Shown in pieces: positions 38,116 through 49,345 of a stretch of 64,000 nt of DNA. The stretch is from Carex sylvatica (Eukaryota > Streptophyta > Magnoliopsida > Poales > Cyperaceae). Position 1 is the first letter of the stretch. Every line of letters begins with the position of its first letter. The stretch lies in assembly GCA_964058845.1 (NCBI GenBank), contig CAXKVR010000009.1:124001-188000 (forward strand), in the 5' to 3' direction. The translations under genes were made by a program, and so were the position numbers. The notes beneath the pieces were generated by a model. It searched no databases. It was not told the DNA's origin and worked only from the letters and a program-made list of their open reading frames with translations.

Positions 38116-39024
38116 AGCGCGTCCCCGAAGTATTTGATGTTTAACTTTCATTTTCAGCACTCATGATATCAGTGCATCTAAATCATAAACCTTAGTAGTT
38201 TTAACTCGTAACAACTAATTTTGTCTTCAAGCCATAGAAGAAAAAATTTCTTTCACCCACCTTTTTTTTTCTCTGATCATTATCATTCATTTTCTAATGA
38301 TTCGTCATTAATTTTACGAATCTAAAAATACGAATATTTTTTAGTCGACTTTCTCTTTTAAATGAGATCCGTGAAGAATACCTTTCGAGTTATATTTGTT
38401 ACTTTCAGTTTTTTTTTTTCTTCAAACCAATTTAAAACTCTATTACAAGCCTTCGAATAATTTTTAAAAGCTCATATACAAGCGTGTAAACCTCATTAAA
38501 AAACTACAAATCTCTAAAATAAAGCTTATAAACCTCATGTACAAATAATGTAAAGCTCAACAATAACACTTTATGTACAAAACTCATGTACAAAGCATAT
38601 GAACCTCATGTACAAAGCCGTAAAAATTATAATGATTTCAGACTGAGATTGAAAAATATTAAATTTAAAGTGCTCATGAGTTTTACTTTAAAAAAACGAA
38701 TGACTTCAAAATAACTCAAAAGTATTTTTTTCATAGATCTTATTTGAAAGATAAAATCGAATTGAAAACATTCGTCTTTTTAGATTCGTAAAATTCATCA
38801 CGGGTCGTGAAAAACATAGATGAGAATTATCAGAGAAACAATAAAAAAAGAGTTGGTGAAACTATCTAGGTTAAGAATACATGCTTTCAGATAAAGATTT
38901 CAATTCTTGTGAGTAAAATTTTAAAAAGTTAGAAACAGAGCTTTAATTGTTTAGATATTAGTGCTCGAAATAAAGTTAGACAACATTAAAAAAAAATTCT
39001 GTTAAACTACTTGGGAGACGCGCT
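38116..39024. repeat. Long inverted repeat in spacer, unit 4
   Basis: It is the same structure as in unit 2 and shares that unit's 2-base deletion near 38,878. Confidence 0.6.
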
Positions 39025-39476
39025 CAGGCATGATGGCTCGGGAGACCATAACATTTCTTTATTTTATTTTATTTCATTTTTATGATTTAGAATTAACTCT
39101 GACTGGCTTTAAGTAATTTTATTTTGTATATTGGCACCGCATTGTAGTATATAAGTGCACTATAATTAGTGAATTCGTTGTGTTTAAGTCTTAAGATATT
39201 TGATTTTAGATTAATGTTAATATTTAACAACCTTCTCTTTCTCATGTAAGTGCTCCGTCTTTACCCATGTAGTTTTGGAATGTAATTTCTTTTAGGAAAG
39301 ACTATTTTTAATAAATAAAAATAAATAAATAGGAAAGTCTATTTCTTTTACGAGGGTAAGAAACAAGAATTATGCAGAATGTTAATTATAAATTAGGAAA
39401 GTCTATTTATTTATAACGTGGGATACAAATTTTATTATTAACAAAACGAGGGGGTAGACATGTAAAATAATGTTAG

Positions 39477-39646
39477 AAATTTGGCAAAATAAATTGAACT
39501 ACAAACAAACTTGGTTGCTAAGATATATCTATTTCAGGATTGGGAGCATAAACAAAGCGACAAAAATGGAAAGTCAAGAGAATAAGTCCGTTGCTTGAGC
39601 TGTTATAAATAGAACACAAGATGGAAGAACTAGCTACGTTTCTCTC
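39477..39646 (+). promoter_or_regulatory. Promoter cassette A, unit 5
   Basis: TATAAATAG lies at 39604-39612. Confidence 0.68.
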
Positions 39647-40061
39647 TTTTCTCTTCACCATACTACCACAAGCTTAATTCCTTTTCCTGGTTCTCAGGTT
39701 TGCTCCGTCTTCATCCTTTTGCATCATTTTCTCAAAATTTCAGATACTTTATATCAGGCATCTAATAAATAATGTTCTTTGTCAAATCTGCGGTGCAAAA
39801 TAATTGCTTTTGACAGACATTGAAGTAGAATTTTCTAGCTCCCTCAGAAAATTTTGTATGTTTAGCAAAAACCAAGGAACTCATGCATAGATTCTTGTTT
39901 TCTTAATTTTTATAGATTTCAAGGGCGGTAGGGCGCTGTTTAATTTGAATTTGAATCTTTTTTTTCAACATGTTTTTCCCATTTCCATTTAATTTGAATT
40001 TGAATCTTCTTTTCAACTTGTTTTAATTTGAGCATTTGAACTGTGATAGATAACTTGATCA

Positions 40062-40547
40062 ATGGAGGACCTATACAAACACGACTCGAACTCTTGGCTG
40101 ACACGCACCCGCTTCTCTAAAACTGTTTATCACCAGCCCAACCCTTCACAAATACCGATCATTCCTAATTTAACCAAACTCAATCTTGGGTCCTCTAACC
40201 CTAGCTCTCACCGGGCATCTATCTCCATGCATGTCTCCCAGGACAACACCTCCAAGGCAACTCAGACAACTGGTGAGGTGCAAGTGGAATCAGGCTCCAA
40301 GATAAAGAAAAATAACCTGGCCTCCAAGAAGGGCGCCATATCTGACATTTTTAAGGAGGTTAAAAAGACCGTCAGAAGCCGATTCATGCGCCCAGCACCC
40401 AGAGAAAGAACACTGAATTCATCTTCGAGTGAAAAGAAGAAAAGTTCCTGGATGAAGAAGTACTTCAACCGTGAGATATGCCAGGTGGTTGTAGTAGACA
40501 AATCCAGTGCAGTGCAGATGACTGGATGCGGGACGCCCAGAGTCTGA
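40062..40547 (+). CDS. Raf-like MAPKKK N-terminal fragment protein, copy 5
   Basis: This encodes 161 residues. Changes from copy 1 are G48S, N50H, L51R, loss of one Asp at 95/96, H114P, V119L, T129S, R141C and T160P. It shares G48S/N50H/L51R and the Asp deletion with copy 3. Confidence 0.68.
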   Translation: MEDLYKHDSNSWLTRTRFSKTVYHQPNPSQIPIIPNLTKLNLGSSNPSSHRASISMHVSQDNTSKATQTTGEVQVESGSKIKKNNLASKKGAISDIFKEVKKTVRSRFMRPAPRERTLNSSSSEKKKSSWMKKYFNREICQVVVVDKSSAVQMTGCGTPRV

Positions 40548-41988
40548 ACTCGAAGTCTTAACCCAGTAGTTTTTCACAAAGAATTAGTTATTAAAATCGA
40601 TGGAGTATGTCACATTTGTCGAAGCATTTTTTTTTTGTTAATCTTAGTAGCTATTTTAATTGGAAGACACCTTAATTTTGAACTTGCTTTCATGTTGTTT
40701 TGGTAATGATATTCCATGTTTTTCTCTCTTTCTTAGGATGATATGAAACTTTTTTTTTTCTTTTGATGAGTGCATTGAACCAAATCATTTTTTGTGTGAT
40801 GATGGGAGATCGCATTTTATGATGATATGAAATATTTTGTTTTTGTCACAGCTGAATAATTATTTTGTGTACTGGCAGCAACCGGGTCCAATATCAGGTG
40901 CTATTAGATTGTATCTCATTTTTTATTAAAAAAATATTGTGATTGATTACACAATGACGTTTAAGGTAGAGATGATGCAACAGAGTCCAAATATTGGTAA
41001 TTTAGGAGGAACTAATGAACTCGGTTCTGATTCTGCTCTAACTAAATCCTTCTAGATATTGGCAAGTTTATCATTTGCACACAAAAAAAGAAAAAGAATA
41101 AAAAAGGAAATTGCATGCATCACTAGCCCAAAATTCATGGTTACAAATGTCAAGATCGGAATTATAATTGCGCCTAACAAGAGAAAGACTATTAGATATA
41201 TGTTATTACATTTTTTTCCAGCAACACTTTTCTAGTAATATTAATTTATTTTTATTTTGGATCGTCAGAGCACAAGGAAAATGACTAGTGAAGGATATTT
41301 TATGTGGCATATATATTCTGGAAGGGACATATTTTCTTCTTGGATAATTAAAACACCTGCAGAATTTTTTTTTTTGCTATTTTGAAGGATATAATATGAA
41401 TAAGTTCTACAAGTAAATAAAATTAAAAACTAGCTATGTGCAAAGATTTAACCTATCAATGATTTCATTGTATTATCTTAAAATAAAATTTCATCAAACA
41501 TGCAATTAGAACACACAATCACATATTAATCACAAATTAAAAGAATTATCCTTATTCATCGAGAATATTTCTCTCTTGGGCTGAGTGTTTCTCTCTGTGG
41601 CCCAATCTGGCCCATCTGCTCCTGATCATCTCCTTTTGATTATCTTGTCATCAACACTTCCACCGTTGATACGCGTGATTTGCTGTATATCATTTTTTTT
41701 CTTTCTAGTTGTTTGGACCCTCAACATTTTTAGTAATTACAAACATATATTGGACAAGGTGTACAAATCTTCTGTTACAAATTTCCTTATCGAGATTAGT
41801 TTTTTTTTTTTCCAAAATGTTACTCTCATCTTTATTACAAAACTTGCTCATTATCAGAAATTGTTAGATGAAACTGATAACTAAGAAATTACTTTGATTG
41901 GATCTTACTGTAAATAATATAAACCACAGAATTAGAAATTTGATCGTACTTTGAAATGTACAATAGAATGACTGAGGCGAGCGCTGAT

Positions 41989-42250
41989 TTGTCTGTACTA
42001 TGGATCAATATTTTTTTCTCAAAATTCTAATTGTTGATCCGAACCATTTAAGATGGTCTCCATATTCATATGTTTTTGTTAACAAAATTTTGGATATTTA
42101 TGAATTTTTTACTATTTTTTTAGATGGCTAGCAAATCAATGTTTCACATCAAATGATTTTCTGCCCATCTAAAAAAAAAACTCTGACAAATTTAAAATTT
42201 AGTTTACAATTACATATTCATATGGAAGCCATGTTGAACGGTTCGACGGG
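41989..42250. mobile_element. Foldback MITE, unit 5 copy
   Basis: It has the same structure as the other copies, with scattered substitutions; the right end is truncated as in unit 1. Confidence 0.55.
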
Positions 42251-43058
42251 CTAATATGCAGTATGCATACCATTATGAATAAAATTACAGTGAACGGATA
42301 TTTTTTCAATTAATACTATTATGGAATTAACCACATCATTTTTTATTAATCACTATGATTTAAATTATAATGAACTAAATACGGGCTTGTGTATTCAATT
42401 TCAGGGCCTGTAAAATTATTTAAATTATATATATTATATTGAATGATAAAAATTCTTTATATTAGGAGAAGTATATGAGCGGGAGGGTATGTATTTGGAA
42501 AATGAAGCATGTAGGACTTTGCTAAATATCACATAATATGAACCTATTCCATATACATATCCAATGTAAAATGATATTTTTACCATTCAGTTTATAATAA
42601 TTGCGGTCTTATATGATTTGATTATATATTTTTAACATCAGAAGATATTTTTTGATATAATATTTTAAATATATAGCTACACGTAGGATATTGATAATAA
42701 ATTCGATATAATTAAGTGATTTTTTTTTATCATTCCATAATAGCATTTCTATATATTGTAACAATTTGTGCAATTATTTTGTACATTAGAGATGTGATAT
42801 AATTAGCCATATACACTAAATGATATATACATGAATGCTTGTATATTGAACGGGTTTATAAGTTCTGTGCTAAATAAATATCATTGAAAAATGATATTTT
42901 TTAAAATAAAAACTCGATAACTAATTTTATATAATTATAGTTTCCAATTTAGTATTAATGGGTGTTAGGAAGCTGGCACTAGCTATAGGCAGTACGCTGA
43001 AATTTTCATACAAATACTATTGATGTGGATTGTGAAGAAATTAAAATACTATTATTCT

Positions 43059-43256
43059 AAATTAGGAAACTAAATTGATATTCAAACAAACTTGATCGCT
43101 AAGAAATCTAGATTCAGAATAGGGGGACTATAAACAAAGAGATAAATATGGAAAGTCACATAATAAGTCTGTTTCAGGAGCTATTATAAATATCACACAA
43201 TGTTGAACTAGATTTCTATCTACTCTCTAAGTCACAGAATAAGCCCGTTGCCAGAG
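43059..43256 (+). promoter_or_regulatory. Promoter cassette B, unit 5
   Basis: TATAAATAT lies at 43185-43193. Like unit 4 it carries the 'atatggaaagtcac' variant. Confidence 0.68.
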
Positions 43257-43704
43257 ATGACGACGATGAAGAATGAGTTTAAGCTAAATCCTTGGGCGGA
43301 GGAGTTCGTTCCACCTTCGCGTCGTCACCTCTCTTCCAGTGCACCGGAGTTTATTCCCCTATCCCGTCGGCACCTCTCTGCCTCTGCACCGGAATTCTTT
43401 CCGCGGGGCCATGTTCGCCATCAACCCAATACTATTTTGTGTCAACAATTTATTCAAGCTCAACGATCTCGTGCTTTGGCTGAGTCTAGTCACGCAGTAA
43501 GTTTGAAGCAAGCCATTGGCATCCATTATTCCAGTAATTGAAGAAATTGTACTCATTTCTCCTTGTCATTTTTTATTTTGATGATTTATTATCATTTTTT
43601 TTAATCAAAATTAGGGAAGTGAGAGCTCTGAGAAAGATGCGAATAAAGAAGCAAAAACTATGAGAACAATTTACATCGGCGATATCATGTTGACTCTCGG
43701 GTAA
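43257..43704 (+). CDS. PAM2/RRM fragment protein, copy 5
   Basis: Exon 1 is 43257-43496 and exon 2 is 43615-43704. It is the most diverged copy: N28S, V33I, C37R, P39H, C54R, V60I, M61L and V101I. The internal repeat is clearest here, with EEFVPPSRRHLSSSA followed by PEFIPLSRRHLSASA and PEFFPRG. This shows that the EF-x-P cores arose by a 45-bp in-frame tandem duplication. The PAM2 core is unchanged. Confidence 0.7.
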
Positions 43705-45354
43705 GTCATCAATAAGCCCCAAAAACAATCGTATTTACATGTATTTTGTTATGTTACTTGGAACTTTCGAATGATTTGATAAAGTATGACTTTGTTAATT
43801 CACTAGAGAGTTGGTGTAAGGAGAGGTGGAGATAGTAGTGTAGAATGGAAGTTAATTGACTTCTATTTTTTTTTCAAAAGTTAGTAATGAAGTAGATTTT
43901 TGTTACTATAAATTAATTTATAGTAAAATGCTACATGTATAACAAAGTGACCCCATATGTTTTGTGAAATTTTATACTATTTATTCATTCTTTAAAAAAA
44001 GATACAAATAGAGTTGACTTTTGTTTGGGCAATTTAAGTTTTTGAGATGTGGCATTTTCTAGTGTCTTTTTTAATTGGATTATTGGCTTCATTTTTTTAA
44101 TTGTTAATAGGGGCATGTGGTATGTTATAACTCTCTTTAAAGATATTGGGACATACATAATGTGGTATATTGTAAAACGTGAGATTGATGAGAAGGTACC
44201 GCGAGTTTCCATATGTGAACTTTCTTATTTCGACAGAAATAGAATTTTGTAAAAGATGTTGCATAATTATTTGAAAGAAGTAAATCCTTTTTAATTACAA
44301 ACTAATTCCTCATAGAAAACTCTAAGCTTAGATAGAGTACAAAAACATAATTGCTCTTGAAAGAAATTCTCCTTTTATTATTTTATTGATTATTAAGAAG
44401 GTCACTTTAATTAACTAAGCACCTCCAACAATTAAATAGTTGAGAAGGGGTGATGTGGCAAGCCGGCTGCAGTGAAGAGGGGGGTGTTGCACTGGAGTGG
44501 GAGAGAAACGACAAATTTTGGGCAAATGGTCGTAGAGAGCGACAACTTCGAGAGAGGCAGGGAACTCAAGAGAGGGAGAATCGTAGGGTACTGATCCGAG
44601 AATGCTGGGTATAGAGAAAGGGCGAGGTTGTAAACTGAGAAACTTATTCAAATATCTATCAATCGTATCTTTGGCACATCTGCAAACTTATGATAGAACA
44701 AATCTTAAGCAGATCCGAACGTTGAAAGAATCTGCTCACCAAATAGGATTGTTGACCTAGCATACGCTAGCCTTACTCTAATTGGCTTTAAAATTAATGT
44801 ATCAACTTTGCGCATAACTCTAACTGGCTTTATGTTTGATTTTGTATACTTGAAAAACATAAATGATATGATTAAATGAAAATCTTGTGCTTACATGTTT
44901 ATAAACCTCTCTGAAAGCGAATGATTAATTGTATGAAACCATATAACTGAAAAGATATGCTCATGTTTTCTTAAGTATTAGTTGCCAAAAACTTTTATAA
45001 AAAGCTATATATTATGTGACACTGCAGATGTATGTATTCATCAATTAAGTAAGATATTTGAGAGAACCAACACAATGCATATGAGCTGCATGCTCATTAG
45101 AATCGCAGGGGAGAGATCAAATAATGCTGGGTATGGAGAAAGAAGGACGTTGTAAACGGAGAAAATGGAGAGTCTAACTGAGAAACTTATTCAAATTTCT
45201 ATCCATCGTATCTTCGACGCATTTGCGACTTATGATAACACAAATCTTAAGCTAATCCAACTGTAGAAAAAATCTGTCTGCTTATATTTTTTATAAACTT
45301 CACGCATAACATATTATTTGAGTCTGATAATTGACTTTCAAATAAAAATCTCCT

Positions 45355-46297
45355 AGCGCGTCCCCGAAGTATTTGATGTTTAACTTTTATTTTCAGCACT
45401 CAAGATATCAGTGCATCTAAATCATAAATCTTAGTAGTTTTAACTCGTAACAACTAATTTTGCCTTCAAGCCATAGATGGAAAATTTTCTTTCATCCACT
45501 TTTTTTTTTTTCTCTCTGATCATTCTCATTAATTTTCCGACGATCCGTCATTAATTTTACGAATCTAAAAATACGAATATTTTTTACTTGGCTTTCTCTT
45601 TTAAATGAGATCCGGGAAAAATAACTTCCGAGATATATTTGTTACTTTCAGTTTTTTTTTCTTCAAAACAATTTAAAACTCTATTACAAGCCTTCGAATA
45701 ATTTGTAAAAGCTCATATACAAGCGTGTAAACCTCATTAAAAAACTTCAAATCTCTAGAATAAAGTGTATAAAACTCATGTATAAATAATGTAAATCTCA
45801 ACAATAACACTTCAAAACTTATAAACCTCAACAATAACACTTTATGTACAAAACTCATGTACAAAGCATATGAACCTCATGTACAAAGCCGCAAAAAATT
45901 TAATAGTTGCAGACTGAGATTGAAAAATATTAAATTTTAAAGTTCTCATGAGTTTTACCTTAAAAAAAAATGACTTCAAAATAACTCAAAAGTATTTTTT
46001 CATGGATCTTATTTGAAAGATAAAATCGAATTGAAAACATTCGTATTTTTAAATTCGTAAAATTCATCACGGGTCGTGAAAAACATAGATGAGAATTATC
46101 AGAGAAACAATAACAAAAGAGTGGGTGAAACTATCTAGATTCAGAATACAAATGCTTTTAGATAGAGATTTCAATTCTTGCGAGTAACATTTTAAAAAGT
46201 TATAAATAGAGATTTAATTGTTTAGATATTAGTGCTCGAAATAAAAGTTAAACAACATTAAAAGATTTTTTCTGTTAAACTACTTGAGGGATACGCT
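45355..46297. repeat. Long inverted repeat in spacer, unit 5
   Basis: The left end is AGCGCGTCCCC; the right end is decayed (atacgct). The core has an extra 'aaacttataaacctcaacaa' repeat compared with the other copies. Confidence 0.55.
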
Positions 46298-46748
46298 CAA
46301 GTATGATGGCTTGCGAGACCAGAACATTTCTCTATTTTATTTTATTTCATTTTTATGATTTAGAATTAACTCTGACAGGCTTTAAGTAATTTGATTTTGT
46401 ATCTTTGCATCGCATTGTAGTATATAAGTGCACTATAATTAGTGAATTCGTTGTGTTTAAGTCTTCAGATATTTGTTTTTAGATTAATGTTAATGTTTTA
46501 CCACCTTCTCTTTCTCATGTAAGTGCTTCGTCTTTTTCCATGTAATTTTGGAATGTAATTTCTTTTAGGAAAGCCTATTTATAATAAATAAAAATAAATA
46601 AATAGGAAAGTCTATTTCTTTTACGAGGGTAAGAAACAAGAATTATGTAGAATGTTAATTATAAATTAGGAAAGTCTATTTATTTATAACGTGGGATTCA
46701 AATTTTATTACTAACAAAACGAGGGGGTACAGTAAAATTATGTTAGAA

Positions 46749-46918
46749 ATTAGGAAAATAAATTGAACATCAAACAAACTTGGTTTCTAAGAAATCTCTA
46801 TTTCAGGATTGGGAGAATAAATAATTAAAGCGGTAAAAATGGAAAGTCAGAGAATAAGTCCGTTGCTTGAGCTATTATAAATAGAACACAAGAGAGAAGA
46901 ACTTGCTAGGTTTCTCTC
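46749..46918 (+). promoter_or_regulatory. Promoter cassette A, unit 6
   Basis: TATAAATAG lies at 46876-46884. The box is preceded by 'gagctattataaa', as in cassette B, rather than 'gagctgttataaa' as in the other A copies, which makes it intermediate between the two cassette types. Confidence 0.66.
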
Positions 46919-47313
46919 TTTTCTCTTCAACATACTACCACAAGCTTAATTCCTTTTCCTGGTTCTCAGGTTTGCACCGTCTGCATCCTTTTCTCAAAAT
47001 TTCAGATACTTTATATCAGGCATCTAATAAATAATGTTCTTTGTCAAATCTGCAGTGGAAAATGATTGTTTTTGACAGACATTGAAGTAGAATTTTTCTA
47101 GCTCCCTCAGAAAATTTTGTATGCTTAGCAAAAACCAAGAAACTCATGCATAGATTCTTGTTTTCTTAATATTTATAGATTTCAAGGGGGTAGGGCGCTG
47201 TTTAATTTGAATTTGAATCTTTTTTTTCAACATGTTTTTCCCATTTTGAATTTGAATCTTTTTTTCAACTTGCTTTAATTTGAGCATTTGAACTCTGATA
47301 GAGAACTTGATCA

Positions 47314-47799
47314 ATGGAGGACCTATACAAACACGACTCGAACTCTTGGCTGACACGCACCCGCTTCTCTAAGACAGTTTATCACCAGCCCAACCCTTCA
47401 CAAATACCGATCATTCCTAATTTAACCAAACTCAATCTTGGGTCCTCTAACCCTAGCTCTAACCGGGCATCTATCTCCATGCATGTCTCCCAGGATAACA
47501 CCTCCAAGGCAACTCAGGCAACTGGTGCGGTGCAAGTGGAATCAGGTTCCAAGATAAAGAAAAATAACCTGGCCTCCAAGAAGGACGCCATATCTGACAT
47601 TTTTAAGGAGGTGAAAAAGACCGTCAGAAGCCGAATCATGCGCCCAGCACCCAGAGAAATAACAGTGAATTCATCTTCAAGTGAAAAGAAGAAAAGTTCC
47701 TGGATGAAGAAGTACTTCAACTGTGAGATACGCCAGGTGGTTGTACTGGACAAATCCAGTGCGGTGCAGATGACTGGATGCGGGACAGCCAGAGTCTGA
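47314..47799 (+). CDS. Raf-like MAPKKK N-terminal fragment protein, copy 6
   Basis: This encodes 161 residues. Changes from copy 1 are G48S, L51R, T69A, E72A, G91D, loss of one Asp at 95/96, F109I, H114P, R117I, T129S, R138C, V146L and T160A. By eye there are about 13 amino-acid-changing against 4 silent differences, which is little sign of purifying selection. The frame remains open, and the N-terminal motif and WMKKYF are kept. Confidence 0.66.
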   Translation: MEDLYKHDSNSWLTRTRFSKTVYHQPNPSQIPIIPNLTKLNLGSSNPSSNRASISMHVSQDNTSKATQATGAVQVESGSKIKKNNLASKKDAISDIFKEVKKTVRSRIMRPAPREITVNSSSSEKKKSSWMKKYFNCEIRQVVVLDKSSAVQMTGCGTARV

Positions 47800-48603
47800 A
47801 CTTGAAGTCTGAACCCAGTAGTTTTTCACAAACAATTAGTTATTATAATCGCTGGAGTATGTCATATTTGTGGAAGCATTTTTTTTGGTTATTCTTAGTA
47901 GCTATTTTAATAGGAAGACACCTTAATTTTTTTGGTAATGATGTTCCATATTTTCTCTTTCTTATGATGATATGAAACTCTCTTCCTTCTTTTGATAAGT
48001 TAATTAAACCTAATCATTTTTTGTGTGATGATGGGAGATATAGTCTTTTATGACGATATAAAAAAATTTGTTTTTGTCACAGCTGAATAATTATTTTGTG
48101 TCTGATTTCTAGCCTTATAAGGTCGGTAGACATATACTGACAGCAACCGGGTCCAATATCAGGTGCTATTAGAGATGATGCAACAGAGTCTAAATACTGG
48201 TAATTTAGAGAAATTAATGAAGTCGGTTATTTACAATCCACGATTAATTAGAAACTCTGGTTCTGCTCTAATTAAAGCCTTCTAAATGTTGAGTTAATCA
48301 TTTACACACAAAAAAGAAAAAGAAAAGAAAAAAGGAAAATGCATGCATCACAAGCTACAAATTCAGGGTTACAAAAGTCAAGATTGATTAATTGCTCCTG
48401 CCTCCGACTCTGAACCAGAGGGCAAGCTGAGAAAACAGAGAAACAACCACTACTCTTATTTATTGATATTTTAAAAATATAACATTGTTTTAAGGAAATT
48501 ATAAAGGAGGTAATTTCAGTGTGTTTTCTTCTTCTTCTTTTTGTGAAAGAGAAGAAAAATCACATAATATGTACTTAATAAACAACACAATTAAAGAAGC
48601 TAC

Positions 48604-48843
48604 TTAATTACTTGGTAATCGGCATTGTTCACAAAATCTGAGCCCCGTAGGGCATTTTAGCGCATGCTTCAAAACTTTGTTCCAGACATTTGTCGGCATT
48701 TTCAATATCTGTCCAAGCCACTGAGCCAATTTGTTTTTCTGGGACCAAAATCTGAGAAGCATTTTAATCAAGGAGAAATCTTTTTCTTGGGACCAGTTTC
48801 TAATTTCAATATTGCCTTCAAATATCCTGTACTGTTTTAAGAA
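48604..48843 (-). pseudogene. Unrecognised coding-like fragment
   Basis: This 79-codon open stretch has no ATG at its 5' end. It ends in a protein-like C terminus with paired cysteines (KCPTGLRFCEQCRLPSN) and a Trp-rich middle (RFWSQKNKLAQWLGQ). It lies in a segment present only in unit 6. It may be the last exon of a captured gene, but I do not recognise the family and chance cannot be excluded. Confidence 0.3.
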
Positions 48844-48889
48844 TCACATGGTAATTTTTAGTTTTATAAAGTGGGATTACTAATTTAAT

Positions 48890-49260
48890 CATTAACAAAA
48901 CGAAGGGGTAGACATGTAAAAATTATGTGGAATTAATCTTAATTATAAATTAGTAAATTATATTGATAAAGTGGATGAAAATTTAATTATTAACAAAAAG
49001 GGGTAGACACCTGAAATTTTGGGTAACGTTAATCATAAATTAGGAAAGTAAATTGAACTTCAAACAAACTTGATTGTGAGAACTAGCATTTAGTCTAGTC
49101 TAGTGATAAAGGCACATGGTCTCTATATAAAAAGTCATGTATTTGAAACTCAGATGGAAAAAAAATCTTTGTTGTAATAACAAGAGTATTAAATAGTTGG
49201 ATGCCTTGATCTCTAACTTTTACTCAAAAAAAAAAAAAAAAAACCTTGATTGCCAAAAAT
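48890..49260. other. Truncated upstream/promoter-type sequence
   Basis: It contains two 'acaaaa(c)gaggggtagaca' modules and 'aattgaacttcaaacaaact', matching the region just upstream of the TATA box in the cassettes. It stops before the TATA box and is fused to sequence equivalent to 14,814 of unit 2. A SINE splits it. Confidence 0.5.
49077..49244 (+). mobile_element. tRNA-derived SINE (168 bp)
   Basis: Box A-like 'tagtctagtgataaaggc' and box B-like 'tatttgaaactc' are followed by an 18-base poly(A) tail at 49226-49243. A perfect 8-bp target duplication cttgattg flanks it (49069-49076 and 49245-49252). Together these are diagnostic of a Pol III-type retroposon. Confidence 0.7.
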
Positions 49261-49345
49261 GACTAGTGAAGGATATTTTATGTAGCAATTATATCAGAAA
49301 GAAAGAGGCATATCTTCTTTTTGGAAAATTAAAACCTGCAGCTAA

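Larger units (their letters stand above)
30000..39435 (+). repeat. Tandem array unit 4 (about 9.4 kb, long type)
   Basis: It has the same content as unit 2, including the Mutator-type MITE and the RRM mini-exon. A 26-bp stretch absent from units 1-3 ('tttatgtggattgtgaagaa', about 33,937) sits upstream of promoter B and is shared with unit 5. Confidence 0.9.
39436..46707 (+). repeat. Tandem array unit 5 (about 7.3 kb, short type)
   Basis: It has no Mutator-type MITE. Two deletions, at about 44,852 (about 0.65 kb) and 45,098 (about 1.1 kb), remove the RRM mini-exon and most of block beta. It is the counterpart of unit 3 in the 17-kb dimer. Confidence 0.88.
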
